Source: an uncultured bacterium
GTDB taxonomy: Bacteria; Actinomycetota; Actinomycetes; S36-B12
Assembly: GCA_903909555.1 (NCBI GenBank)
Contig: CAIVWG010000117.1
Span: forward strand, 1 to 35,488
Reading direction: 5' to 3'
Length of the DNA stretch: 35,488 nt
Under the pieces are notes generated by a model. That model ran no database searches. It had not been told where the DNA came from and worked only from the letters and a program-made list of their open reading frames with translations. Below are positions 26,522 through 35,164 of this stretch, piece after piece; the stretch's first letter is position 1, and the number at the start of each line of letters is the position of its first letter. The position numbers and the translations under genes were made by a program.

Positions 26522-27661
26522 TCACCCCCACCAGAAGGAGGCGGCGATGCACGCGTAGAGGCCCACGAGGATGACGCCCTCGACCCAGTTCGACGTGCCG
26601 TCGAACACGACAAAGAGCACGAGGACGACGGCGAGGAGCAGGACCCCGAGCAGCAGGGGGCTGAAGACCAGCGTGAACGTCGCCGCGCCCACCAGCGGGG
26701 CGGCGAGGACGAGCACGGGGGCGACGAGCAGCGCCACCTGCAGCGGGGACTGGAGGATGATCTGCAGCGCGTAATCCGCCTGGTTCTTGGCAGCCAGCTG
26801 GATGCCCACGACGTTCTCCACCGCGTTGCCCGCGATGGCGACGATGACGAGGCCGGCGAAGGCCTCCGAGATGCCGAGCGCGTCCATCGTGGGCGTGAGT
26901 GCCTCCACGAACCAGTCGGACACGAGGGCCGCGCCCACGGCCGTGATCGCGAGTACCACCAGCGCGAAGGCGAAGGGCCAACCCGCGTGGCCACCTGTCT
27001 CGCCGACCGCGGACTCCACCTCGGCCGAGCGCAACGCGCCCGGTCGTCCCCGGTCGAAGTCCTCGGCGAGGCGCCCGGGCCGCAGCTGCGCGTAGACGGA
27101 CAGTCCGAACACGATGAGCATCACGATGGCCACGAAGACCGACAACTCGCGCTCGTGCCCGGCGGCCGGCGTGTGCAGGGCGGACGTGAGTGTGGGGATC
27201 GCGAGAATCGCCACCGAGAGCAGGAGCAGGATCCCGATGCTCTGCGCCGATCCCATCGCGAAGCGCACGACGCCATGCCGTACTCCGCCCACGACGAACG
27301 CCAGCCCGAGGACCAGCAGGATGTTGGCGAGGATCGAGCCCACAATGGTGGCCTGGACCACGGTGAAGAGGCCCGCCTGCAGGGCGAAGAGGGTGACGAA
27401 CAGCTCGGGCAGGTTGCCCAGGGTGGACTGCAGGATGCCCGTCGCCCCGGGACCCAGTCGACCGGCGAGTCCGTCCACCGAGCGCCCCACCACTGAGGCC
27501 ATGGCGGCGAGCGCGAGGGCGGACAGGAGGAAGACCAGGGGGCTGGGCGCGCCCCCGAGCGCCGAGGCACCGGCCGCCAGGGCGACCACCAGGGTCACGG
27601 CGAGCAGGATCCGGTCCCGGGCGGAGACCGAGGCCAGGGACGTCGACACGGCCGTCATCAT
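26522..27661 (-). CDS. Ca2+/H+ antiporter-like (CaCA superfamily) membrane protein
   Basis: Two alpha-repeat motifs: GNLPELFVTLFALQAGLFTVVQATIVGSILANILLVLG and AGNAVENVVGIQLAAKNQADYALQIILQSPLQ; about 11 TM segments. Confidence 0.85.
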   Translation of the reverse strand: MMTAVSTSLASVSARDRILLAVTLVVALAAGASALGGAPSPLVFLLSALALAAMASVVGRSVDGLAGRLGPGATGILQSTLGNLPELFVTLFALQAGLFTVVQATIVGSILANILLVLGLAFVVGGVRHGVVRFAMGSAQSIGILLLLSVAILAIPTLTSALHTPAAGHERELSVFVAIVMLIVFGLSVYAQLRPGRLAEDFDRGRPGALRSAEVESAVGETGGHAGWPFAFALVVLAITAVGAALVSDWFVEALTPTMDALGISEAFAGLVIVAIAGNAVENVVGIQLAAKNQADYALQIILQSPLQVALLVAPVLVLAAPLVGAATFTLVFSPLLLGVLLLAVVLVLFVVFDGTSNWVEGVILVGLYACIAASFWWG

Positions 27662-27749
27662 GCCGCAACGGCCGACGCACGGCGGTCCGGTTCGCGAGGA
27701 TGGGCCGGAGGCACGACCGGCACGCACACGAGCGGAGCGACCCCACGCC

Positions 27750-28196
27750 ATGACCATGACGATCCGATCCGGGCCCTGGGATGTCCCCCGGATCGAGGCA
27801 TTCCTCGCCGACACGGTGATCCCCATCCGCATCGCCAGCGCGGGGCGCGTCTCGCCCTTGGTGCAGTCGCTGTGGTTCCTGTACTCCGACGAGGCGCTGT
27901 GGTGCTGCACCCAGCGGGACGCGCTCCTCGCGCGACGGCTGCGCGCGGACGCGCGATGCGGATTCGAGGTCTCTCCCGACTCACCGCCCTACCGCGGCGT
28001 GCGCGGGCACGGCAGGGCGGAACTCCTGCCCTCGCGGGCCGCCGACGTGCTCCCTGCCCTCATCGAGCGCTACCTCGGCGACGCCGACGCACCACTCGCC
28101 GCCTGGCTGCTCTCGCGGCTGGACACCGAGGTCGCCGTACGGATCCACCCGCTCACGGTGACGACCTTCGACTACTCCCCGCGCATGGGCTCCTAG
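27750..28196 (+). CDS. Pyridoxamine 5'-phosphate oxidase-like flavin-binding protein
   Basis: MTMTIRSGPWDVPRIEAFLADTVIPIRIASAGRVSPLVQSLWFLYSDEALWCCTQRDALLARRLRADARCGFEVSPD: PNPOx-like split-barrel pattern. Confidence 0.7.
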   Translation: MTMTIRSGPWDVPRIEAFLADTVIPIRIASAGRVSPLVQSLWFLYSDEALWCCTQRDALLARRLRADARCGFEVSPDSPPYRGVRGHGRAELLPSRAADVLPALIERYLGDADAPLAAWLLSRLDTEVAVRIHPLTVTTFDYSPRMGS

Positions 28197-28221
28197 GGTT
28201 CGTCACGGGTCGTACGCAGGG

Positions 28222-29181
28222 CTAGGGGACGAGGATCACCTTGCCCGAGGTCCGGCGCGCACGCAGGTCCTCGTGCGCCCGGCGGGCCTCCGCGAGCGGG
28301 TACTCCGGCCCCGGCAGCGGGCGGAGCTGCCCCGAAGCGACCAGCGACACGAGGTCGCGCAGCGGCTGGATCACCATCCCGACCGGATCCACGCGCATGC
28401 AGTCGACGAGCCAGAATCCGACCACGCTGTGCGAGCCGACCATGAGCGACGTGGGCGGGATCGGCGTGGCAGCTTCGCGAGACGCCATCCCGTAGACCAC
28501 GAGACGCCCGAAGGGCGCGAGGACCGCCAGCGATGCGTCGGTGGTGCGCCCGCCCACCATCTCCAGCACGATGTCGACGCGCTCTCCGCCGTTGGCGGCG
28601 CGGATCGCCCCCTTGAGGTCCTCGGCTCCCGCGTCGATCGCGACGTCGGCGCCGCGCTCGACGGCCTGGGCTCGCTTCTCCTCGGTGGAGGCCACGGCAA
28701 TGATGCGGCCGGCGCCCCACAGGCGCGCGAGGGGGACCACGAGGCTGCCCACGCCACCCGCGGCGGCATGCACGACGACCGATTCCCCCGGGACCATCCG
28801 TGCGGACGTCCTCAGCAGGTGCCAGGCGGTGAGCCCCTGGACCAGGAGGCTGAGCGCCTCGGCATCGCTCACGTTGTCGGGGATGGGGAACACCGCCTCG
28901 CGCGACACCAGGGCCTTCTCCGCGTAGCCGCCGCCCCCGACGGCGGTGAACCCGCAGACGCGCTGGCCGTCCGGCAGCGTCCCCGCCACCTCGGCACCCG
29001 GGATGAACGGGAGCGTCTGCTCGGAGAGGTAGGAGTTCTCTGCGGCATGCGTGTCGGCGTAGTTGACACCCGCCGCCGTGACGTCGAGGACCTCAAGTCC
29101 TCCGGCGGGCTCCGGATCGGGAACGTCGACGTACTCGAGGACCTCGGGCCCGCCGAAGCGGCTCACCTGGATGGCATGCAT
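28222..29181 (-). CDS. Zinc-independent quinone oxidoreductase (MDR family)
   Basis: MHAIQVSRFGGPEVLEYVDVPDPEP; VVVHAAAGGVGSLVVPLARLWGAGRIIAVASTEEKRAQA (AAGGVG nucleotide-binding motif). Confidence 0.92.
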   Translation of the reverse strand: MHAIQVSRFGGPEVLEYVDVPDPEPAGGLEVLDVTAAGVNYADTHAAENSYLSEQTLPFIPGAEVAGTLPDGQRVCGFTAVGGGGYAEKALVSREAVFPIPDNVSDAEALSLLVQGLTAWHLLRTSARMVPGESVVVHAAAGGVGSLVVPLARLWGAGRIIAVASTEEKRAQAVERGADVAIDAGAEDLKGAIRAANGGERVDIVLEMVGGRTTDASLAVLAPFGRLVVYGMASREAATPIPPTSLMVGSHSVVGFWLVDCMRVDPVGMVIQPLRDLVSLVASGQLRPLPGPEYPLAEARRAHEDLRARRTSGKVILVP

Positions 29182-29190
29182 CCGGCGAGC

Positions 29191-29316
29191 CTAGGGGACG
29201 CACTCTCCGCCGTCGCAGCACGGCTGGATGTAGTGGCAGCGCGGGCAGAAGTCCTTGCCGCCGCGACGCTCGAGGTCAACGGACTCGCAGGCCGGGCATG
29301 CGCCCGGGGCACCCAT
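29191..29316 (-). CDS. Small Cys-rich zinc-ribbon-like protein (41 aa)
   Basis: MGAPGACPACESVDLERRGGKDFCPRCHYIQPCCDGGECVP: CPxC...CPRC plus CCDGGEC. Located 9 bp downstream of the quinone-oxidoreductase start on the same strand. Confidence 0.65.
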   Translation of the reverse strand: MGAPGACPACESVDLERRGGKDFCPRCHYIQPCCDGGECVP

Positions 29317-29468
29317 CACGCGATCGACGCTAGCCAAGCGGGCCCTGCCTGGGAAGCCGCGACACGACGGTGTCCCCGACAACGACCCTCATCCGAGCGC
29401 GCATGCGCGGCTTCCGCCCGGCGCACCGGGGATGCCCGGCTCGGGGGCGACGAGAGGGGAAGGGCCCG

Positions 29469-30065
29469 CTAGAACTGCACGGTCGGCGCGCTGCGCCGAC
29501 CCTCGTCCGGCTCCTCGTAGAACTCCCGCTTGCCCACCTTGGCAACTCCGGTGAACCACATCGACGGGATCGTCGTGACGGCGGTGTTGAGCTTGACCAC
29601 GGAGTCGTTGTAGTACTGCCGCGCGAACTGCAACTGCCCCTCGACGTCGGCCAGCTGCCCCTGCAATTGCTGGAATCCCGCGGTTGCCGTGAGCTGGGGA
29701 TAGGCCTCCGCAACGGCGAAGAACCGGGTCAGCGCCCCGGTGAGGGCCCCGTCGGCGGCGGACTTCTCATTCAGTGAGCGCGCGGTCTCGGTGCGGGCCC
29801 GCGCCTGCGTCACCGCCTGCATGGTGGAGGCCTCGAAGTCGCGGGAGCCCTTGACCGTCTCCACGAGGTTCGGCACCAGATCGGCGCGCTTCGTCAAGAG
29901 GGTGTCGATGTCCCCCAGGGCCCCGTCGCACTGGACGTCCAGTCGGCGAAGCTTGTTGAACTGGACGATTCCGACGATCACCAGGATCACGAGGATGGGG
30001 ATCGCGAGCAGGAAGAGGAGGACCACGAGGGCGCCGAAGATCTCCACGGGCTCAGTGTCGCGCAC
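29469..30065 (-). CDS. lemA: LemA family protein
   Basis: N-terminal TM, then NKLRRLDVQCDGALGDIDTLLTKRADLVPNLVETVKG...AYPQLTATAGFQQLQGQLADVEGQLQFARQYYNDSVVKLNTAVTTIPS. Classic LemA. Confidence 0.95.
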   Translation of the reverse strand: MRDTEPVEIFGALVVLLFLLAIPILVILVIVGIVQFNKLRRLDVQCDGALGDIDTLLTKRADLVPNLVETVKGSRDFEASTMQAVTQARARTETARSLNEKSAADGALTGALTRFFAVAEAYPQLTATAGFQQLQGQLADVEGQLQFARQYYNDSVVKLNTAVTTIPSMWFTGVAKVGKREFYEEPDEGRRSAPTVQF

Positions 30066-30098
30066 CGATCGGGCTTCGGGAGGGAATGGGAGGAAAAG

Positions 30099-30138
30099 GA
30101 CGACGCCGGCGCCCGAGGGGGGTGGCGCCGGCGTCGTC
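30099..30138 (-). terminator. Rho-independent-like terminator: perfect 15-bp GC stem
   Basis: GACGACGCCGGCGCC - 10-nt loop - GGCGCCGGCGTCGTC; on the - strand it is followed by TCCTTTTCC. Lies downstream of the lipoprotein gene 30193-30621. Confidence 0.8.
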
Positions 30139-30192
30139 GCAGGTCGTCAGGCGGGACGGCGAAGCCGCTCGCGGACGACCCGTCCCTGGTGC

Positions 30193-30621
30193 TTACGGGG
30201 CGACGGTGACCTCGATGGTCCAGGTCTCGCTGCCGTCGTTCTTGAACACGTCGATCGTGGCCTTGCCCGGCGCGAGCGCCTCGCCGAACGGCACCGTGAC
30301 GGACGAGCCGTCGTCCGTGCCGGGCGTGACGGCGACGATCGCGGCGTCGCTGGTCTCGATGCTCCACGCGGTGGGGTCGGAGACGTTGAAGTAGAGGCCG
30401 CGGCCGACCGTGGTCTCCGCCGTGGTCTGGCCGGGCTCGACGATGACGGGGCCAATCACCTGGCTACCTCCTTGCGGGGACTCACTCGTTGCCGGGGCAG
30501 CGGCCGACGAGCTGGAGCTCGAGCTGCTGCCCGACGAGCACGCGGTGAGAGCAGCGCTCCCGCCGACGGCGATCACGGCAGCCGCCGCGGCAGTGAGGAC
30601 GCGACGAGTGTTGCGGTGCAT
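30193..30621 (-). CDS. Small secreted lipoprotein with beta-rich (Ig-like) domain, copy 1
   Basis: Lipobox AALTACSSGSSSSSSSS; domain VGRGLYFNVSDPTAWSIETSDAAIVAVTPGTDDGSSVTVPFGEALAPGKATIDVFKNDGSETWTIEVTVAP. Confidence 0.75.
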   Translation of the reverse strand: MHRNTRRVLTAAAAAVIAVGGSAALTACSSGSSSSSSSSAAAPATSESPQGGSQVIGPVIVEPGQTTAETTVGRGLYFNVSDPTAWSIETSDAAIVAVTPGTDDGSSVTVPFGEALAPGKATIDVFKNDGSETWTIEVTVAP

Positions 30622-30767
30622 GGTGACCTCTTCCTTCTCGGCGGGCTTCCCCGCGCTCGTGGTTGCGCCGCCAGTGCGGCTTCCGGTCCTGGGACGGGGG
30701 CTCCCCACGGGGGGTTCCCGACCCTCCCGGGATGTGGCCTATTCGTTACCCGCCCCCGCTCGGCGGG

Positions 30768-31196
30768 CTAGGGGACGACGGTGACGATGTAGCCGACCTG
30801 GTCGCCCGCGGGGTTGACCATGAAGACGTCGGTGGTGCCCTCGGCCACGCCCTTGGCGCTGGGGAACTGCCCATCCGAGCCCGGGATCACTTCCACGATC
30901 GCGGTGTCGGAACTGCGGATCGCCCAGTCGGTCTCCTCGCCCGCGGGCACCTCGAACTCCGCGATCCCGCCGATTGTCACCGTGACGAGGAGCTCGTCCA
31001 TGGGCACGACGACCGGGGCGTCGGCCTTGCCGGTGGGCGCAGGGGTCTCCGGGATGAACTCCGACGGCAGGCTCGTCGGCTGGGGAGCCGAACTCGCGGC
31101 GCCTTCCGCCGAATCCTGGGCGGTGCATCCCGCCGCGAGGGCAGCCACGGAGAGTCCCATGGCGCACAGGGCGAGGAGGGGACGACGGCGAGACAT
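30768..31196 (-). CDS. Small secreted lipoprotein with beta-rich (Ig-like) domain, copy 2 (paralog)
   Basis: Lipobox ALAAGCTAQ; domain IGGIAEFEVPAGEETDWAIRSSDTAIVEVIPGSDGQFPSAKGVAEGTTDVFMVNPAGDQVGYIVTVVP, alignable by eye with the 30193-30621 product. Confidence 0.75.
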   Translation of the reverse strand: MSRRRPLLALCAMGLSVAALAAGCTAQDSAEGAASSAPQPTSLPSEFIPETPAPTGKADAPVVVPMDELLVTVTIGGIAEFEVPAGEETDWAIRSSDTAIVEVIPGSDGQFPSAKGVAEGTTDVFMVNPAGDQVGYIVTVVP

Positions 31197-31272
31197 AGGA
31201 CGAGGATACCCCTCCGCAGAGACAGGCCTAAAGTCCATGCGCGGGCAGGGCACGGGGCACCACACTGAGGCC

Positions 31273-32121
31273 ATGACGAGCCGTCGCAAGCCGTCCCCGC
31301 GCTCCCCCAGCGCCCCCCGGGTGGAGTTCGAGGACACCACGCCGTACGACGCCTACGTCCGCTCGTCCACCCTCGCCAGCCTGCAGCGCACCCTGACCGA
31401 CGAGCCCGGGGAGTACATGTTCCTCGTCTGCTCGCAGATCATGGAGCTGTACTTCAACCTCATCGCCTATGAGTGGCGGACCGCGCAGCGCTTCCTGCGC
31501 GAGGACGACCTCGACGAGGCCCTCGTCGCACTCCGCCGCGCCAACGACCACTTCACGGCGCTCAATGCCTCGTGGATCAGCTTCCGCTGGATGACGCCGA
31601 CAGACTTCAACGCCTTCCGCGACGCGCTCGGGGAGGCCTCCGGCTTCCAGTCCTTCCTCTACCGCCACCTGGAGTTCCTCCTCGGCTTCAAGGACCCTGC
31701 ACTGCTGCGCCCGCACAAGAACGTGGCCGGAGACCACTACGACGATCTCGTCGCCGCGTTCGAGGCCCCGAGCCTGTACGACGACGTCCTCGCCTACCTG
31801 TCCCGGAAGGGCTACCCCGTCCCGGAGGACGTGCTCGGGCGGGACATGGCCACCACCTACGAGGCCCACGACGGCGTCGAGGACGTCTGGGTCGCCCTCT
31901 ACGGCGCCACGGGGCACGTGGACCCGCTGCGGCAGCTCGGGGAGGCGCTCACCGACGCCGCGCAGCAGTTCAGCGACTGGCGCTATTGGCACCTCATGGC
32001 GGTGCGCCGCGCCATGGGGGCCAAGGGCGGGACCGGGGGCTCGGCGGGCCTGGCCTGGCTCGAGCGAAGCCTCCAGCGGCAGGCCTTCCCCGAGCTGTGG
32101 TCGGCACGGACCAGAATCTGA
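31273..32121 (+). CDS. kynA: Tryptophan 2,3-dioxygenase
   Basis: TTPYDAYVRSSTLASLQ; SQIMELYFNLIAYEW; FRWMTPTDFNAFRDALGEASGFQSFLYRHLEFLLGFK; ATGHVDPLRQLGE. First gene of the kynurenine cluster. Confidence 0.95.
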   Translation: MTSRRKPSPRSPSAPRVEFEDTTPYDAYVRSSTLASLQRTLTDEPGEYMFLVCSQIMELYFNLIAYEWRTAQRFLREDDLDEALVALRRANDHFTALNASWISFRWMTPTDFNAFRDALGEASGFQSFLYRHLEFLLGFKDPALLRPHKNVAGDHYDDLVAAFEAPSLYDDVLAYLSRKGYPVPEDVLGRDMATTYEAHDGVEDVWVALYGATGHVDPLRQLGEALTDAAQQFSDWRYWHLMAVRRAMGAKGGTGGSAGLAWLERSLQRQAFPELWSARTRI

Positions 32122-32124
32122 CCC

Positions 32125-33429
32125 ATGCGGGACTACGACGCCGCGCTCGACGCGGCCGATCCGGGCTGGCGCGACGAGTTCCACGTCCCGCGCTGGGGTG
32201 AGTTGCCACGGCATACCGAGGCGTCGCCACACGACCCGGGCGCGGCGTACCCCGAGATCGCCTACTTCGCCGGCAACTCCCTCGGGCTCCAGCCGAAGGC
32301 GACGCGTCCCGCCCTCGAACTCGAACTCGACCGGTGGGAGCACTGGGGCGTGGAGGGCCAGCTGGAGGGCCCGCGTCCGTGGAAGGACTACGACGACGAC
32401 CTCAAGGAGCCGGCGGCGCGTCTCGTCGGGGCCTCCCCCGATGAGGTGGTCATCATGAACTCCCTCACCGTCAACCTGCACGTGCTCATGGCGACCTTCT
32501 ACAAGCCTCAGGGGCGGCGCACCAAGATCCTCATGGAGCACCTGGTCTTCCCCTCCGACGGCTACGCCATCGCCTCGCAGGTCGAGTGGCACGGCCTGGA
32601 TCCCCAGGACCACGTCGTGCGGCTGCGACCGCGGCCGGGCGAGGACATCCTGCGCACCGAGGACGTCATCGCGGCTGCCCGCGAGATCGGCGACGAACTC
32701 CAGCAGGTGATCTTCAGCGGGGTCAACTACCTCACCGGGGAGTGGATGGACATGCCCGCCATCACCGCGGCCGGGCACGAGGTCGGCGCGGTGGTCGGCT
32801 GGGACCTCGCCCACGCGGCTGGCAACGTCCCGCTGGCGCTGCACGACTGGGAGGTCGACTGGGCCGCCTGGTGCTCGTACAAGTACCTCAACTCCGGGCC
32901 CGGCGCGATGGCGGGCGCCTTCATCCATGAGCGCTACGCGACCGACCGTCACACCCACCGGCTCGCCGGCTGGTGGGGCACGGATGCCGACATCCGCTTC
33001 GAGATGCGCGAGACCTTCGACCCCCCGGCCACGGCGGACGCGTGGCAGGTCTCCAACCCCTCGATCTTCTCCATGTCCCCCGTCGAGACCTCGCTGAAGA
33101 TCTTCGACCGCATCGGCATGACCGCCCTGCGCGAGCGCAGCCTGCGCCTGACCGGCTATCTGCGCGAGCTCTTCGACGAGGTCATCGCGGACGTGGGTTC
33201 CGACGCGATGTCGATCGTGACCCCGGCCGACCCGCAGCGACACGGCTGCCAGTTGTCGGTGCGCTTCACCACCGACATCAAGGCCCTGGCGGCGACCCTG
33301 CGCGACGAGGACGGGGTCGTCGCGGATACGAGGAAGCCCGACATCATCAGGTTCGCGCCGGTCCCGCTGTATTCGACGTACCTGGACTGCTGGCGAGCCG
33401 CGGACGCCCTGCGCCGCCGGCTCGGCTGA
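32125..33429 (+). CDS. kynU: Kynureninase
   Basis: YFAGNSLGLQPKATRPALELELDRWEHWGVEGQ; VVGWDLAHAAGNVPLALHDWEVDWAAWCSYKYLNSGPGAMAGAFIHERY (PLP lysine motif). Confidence 0.96.
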   Translation: MRDYDAALDAADPGWRDEFHVPRWGELPRHTEASPHDPGAAYPEIAYFAGNSLGLQPKATRPALELELDRWEHWGVEGQLEGPRPWKDYDDDLKEPAARLVGASPDEVVIMNSLTVNLHVLMATFYKPQGRRTKILMEHLVFPSDGYAIASQVEWHGLDPQDHVVRLRPRPGEDILRTEDVIAAAREIGDELQQVIFSGVNYLTGEWMDMPAITAAGHEVGAVVGWDLAHAAGNVPLALHDWEVDWAAWCSYKYLNSGPGAMAGAFIHERYATDRHTHRLAGWWGTDADIRFEMRETFDPPATADAWQVSNPSIFSMSPVETSLKIFDRIGMTALRERSLRLTGYLRELFDEVIADVGSDAMSIVTPADPQRHGCQLSVRFTTDIKALAATLRDEDGVVADTRKPDIIRFAPVPLYSTYLDCWRAADALRRRLG

Positions 33430-33430
33430 C

Positions 33431-34207
33431 ATGCGCCGTCTCGTCGAGCCGTACGGCGACCACCCCCGGCAGTTCGGCGAGTGGTTCCTCCCGGACGCCG
33501 AGCGTCCGCCCCTCGTCGTCCTGCTCCACGGCGGCTACTTCCGGCCCGTGTGGCGCCTGGACCTCGAGGAGAGCACCGCCCTCGACCTTGCAGAGCGAGG
33601 CTTCGCGGTGTGGAGCGTGGAGTACCGGACCTACGAGTTCCCGTGGCCCACGGCGATGCTCGACGTTGCCGCGGGCATCGACCAGGGCCTGGCGGAGGCG
33701 GCCGGGCACGGAGTGGACTCCTCGCGCCGTGCTCTCCTCGGCCACTCCGCCGGAGGCGCCCTGGCCGCCTGGGCGACGTCACGGCGCAGCCTCCCCGCCG
33801 ATCGCCCGGGGTACGCCGCGGACAGCCCCGGGTTCGATCTCGTCGTCCTGCACGCTCCCGTGGCCTGCCTGGAGATCGGCAGCCGCGAGGGCCTGGGCGA
33901 CGGGGCGATCAACACGTTCATGGGGGGGAGGCCGGAGGATGTGCCCGAGCGGTACGCCGCGTGCGACCCGCACGCGCTCACGCCGGACCCGGGGGGACGG
34001 CGCGTCCTGCTGCACGGGGACGCCGACGTCGACGTCCCCGTGTCGCAGAGCGAGACCTACCTCGCGCATCTGCGCCGCCACGGGATCGATGCTGATCTCA
34101 CCGTGATCCCCGGGGACACCCACTACGAGATCCTCGACCCGACCTCGAGGGTCTCCGGCCTCCGCCGTGACCTGCTCACCGAGATCCTGCGGCCAGGAGC
34201 AGAATGA
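33431..34207 (+). CDS. Kynurenine formamidase-like alpha/beta hydrolase
   Basis: [16 protein letters not shown] (HGG motif), [14 protein letters not shown] (nucleophile elbow), IPGDTHYEI (His). Positioned between kynU and the deaminase. Confidence 0.88.
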   Translation: MRRLVEPYGDHPRQFGEWFLPDAERPPLVVLLHGGYFRPVWRLDLEESTALDLAERGFAVWSVEYRTYEFPWPTAMLDVAAGIDQGLAEAAGHGVDSSRRALLGHSAGGALAAWATSRRSLPADRPGYAADSPGFDLVVLHAPVACLEIGSREGLGDGAINTFMGGRPEDVPERYAACDPHALTPDPGGRRVLLHGDADVDVPVSQSETYLAHLRRHGIDADLTVIPGDTHYEILDPTSRVSGLRRDLLTEILRPGAE

Positions 34208-34635
34208 GTGACGTGACAGCCAAGGTCGTTCCCGGCAAGGCCACGCCCCGCGGGGCCTACCCGCACGTCAAGATCGTGGGGAACCAGGTCTGGGTCTCGG
34301 GCACCAGCAGCCGCAGGGCCGACGACACGTTCGCCGGAGTGGAGACCGCCCCGGACGGCAGCGTGAGACTCGACATCCGCGCGCAGACGCGCGGGGTCAT
34401 CGAGAACATCGGCGACATCCTTCGCTCGGTCAACGCCGACCTGTCCGACCTCGTCCAGGTGACGACGTACCTCGTCGACATGGCCGACTTCGCGGGGTAC
34501 AACGAGGTCTACGCCGAGTTCTTCGACTACACCGGGCCCACGCGCACCACGGTGGCCGTACGCGAACTACCCCATCCCCATCTGCTCATCGAGATGACAG
34601 CGGTAGCAGTCCGCCAGCCGGACAGGGAGGAATAG
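34204..34635 (+). CDS. RidA/YjgF-family protein, probable 2-aminomuconate deaminase
   Basis: [27 protein letters not shown]...[78 protein letters not shown] overlap with the preceding gene. Confidence 0.85.
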   Translation: MSDVTAKVVPGKATPRGAYPHVKIVGNQVWVSGTSSRRADDTFAGVETAPDGSVRLDIRAQTRGVIENIGDILRSVNADLSDLVQVTTYLVDMADFAGYNEVYAEFFDYTGPTRTTVAVRELPHPHLLIEMTAVAVRQPDREE

Positions 34636-34637
34636 CC

Positions 34638-35162
34638 ATGTCGGACCTCACCAAGACCCTCAACTTCGATGCCTGGGTGGCCGAGCACGGCCCCTCGCTC
34701 AAGCCTCCGGTCGCCAACAAGGAGATGTTCCCCGGGCACGAGGACTTCATCGTCATGGTGGTCGGCGGCCCCAACCAGCGCACCGACTTCCACGTCGACC
34801 CCTACGAGGAGGTCTTCTACCAGGTCAAGGGCAACATGCACGTGAACCTCATGACGCCCGACGGCCCGGCCCGCGTGGACGTCCGGGAAGGTGAGATGTG
34901 GGTGCTGCCGCGCAACCTGCCCCACTCGCCGCAGCGTCCCGAGGAGGGATCCATCGGCCTGGTGTTCGAACGGCCGCGCGAGGAGGGCACGCTGGAGAAG
35001 TTCCAGTGGTACTGCCCGGACTGCAACGCCAAGATCTACGAGGTCGAGCTCCAGGTCCGCGACATCGCCGCCGACCTTCCTCCGATCTTCGAGGCGTTCT
35101 ACGCCGATGAGTCCGCGAGAACGTGCGCGTCCTGCGGGCACGTGCATCCCGGCAAGGGCTGA
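34638..35162 (+). CDS. 3-hydroxyanthranilate 3,4-dioxygenase
   Basis: GGPNQRTDFHVDPYEEVFYQVKGNMHVN and LPRNLPHSPQRPEEGSIGLVFERPR; C-terminal rubredoxin-like CPDC...CASC second metal site. Confidence 0.95.
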   Translation: MSDLTKTLNFDAWVAEHGPSLKPPVANKEMFPGHEDFIVMVVGGPNQRTDFHVDPYEEVFYQVKGNMHVNLMTPDGPARVDVREGEMWVLPRNLPHSPQRPEEGSIGLVFERPREEGTLEKFQWYCPDCNAKIYEVELQVRDIAADLPPIFEAFYADESARTCASCGHVHPGKG

Positions 35163-35164
35163 CG

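Noticed and set aside
30749-30767. Short CCCGCC/GGCGGG hairpin next to the stop of the second lipoprotein
   Set aside because: Only a 6-bp stem and no U-tract on the relevant strand; too weak to list as a terminator.
31228-33432. 734-aa - strand ORF antisense to kynA/kynU
   Set aside because: Antisense artefact; kynA and kynU are strongly supported on +.
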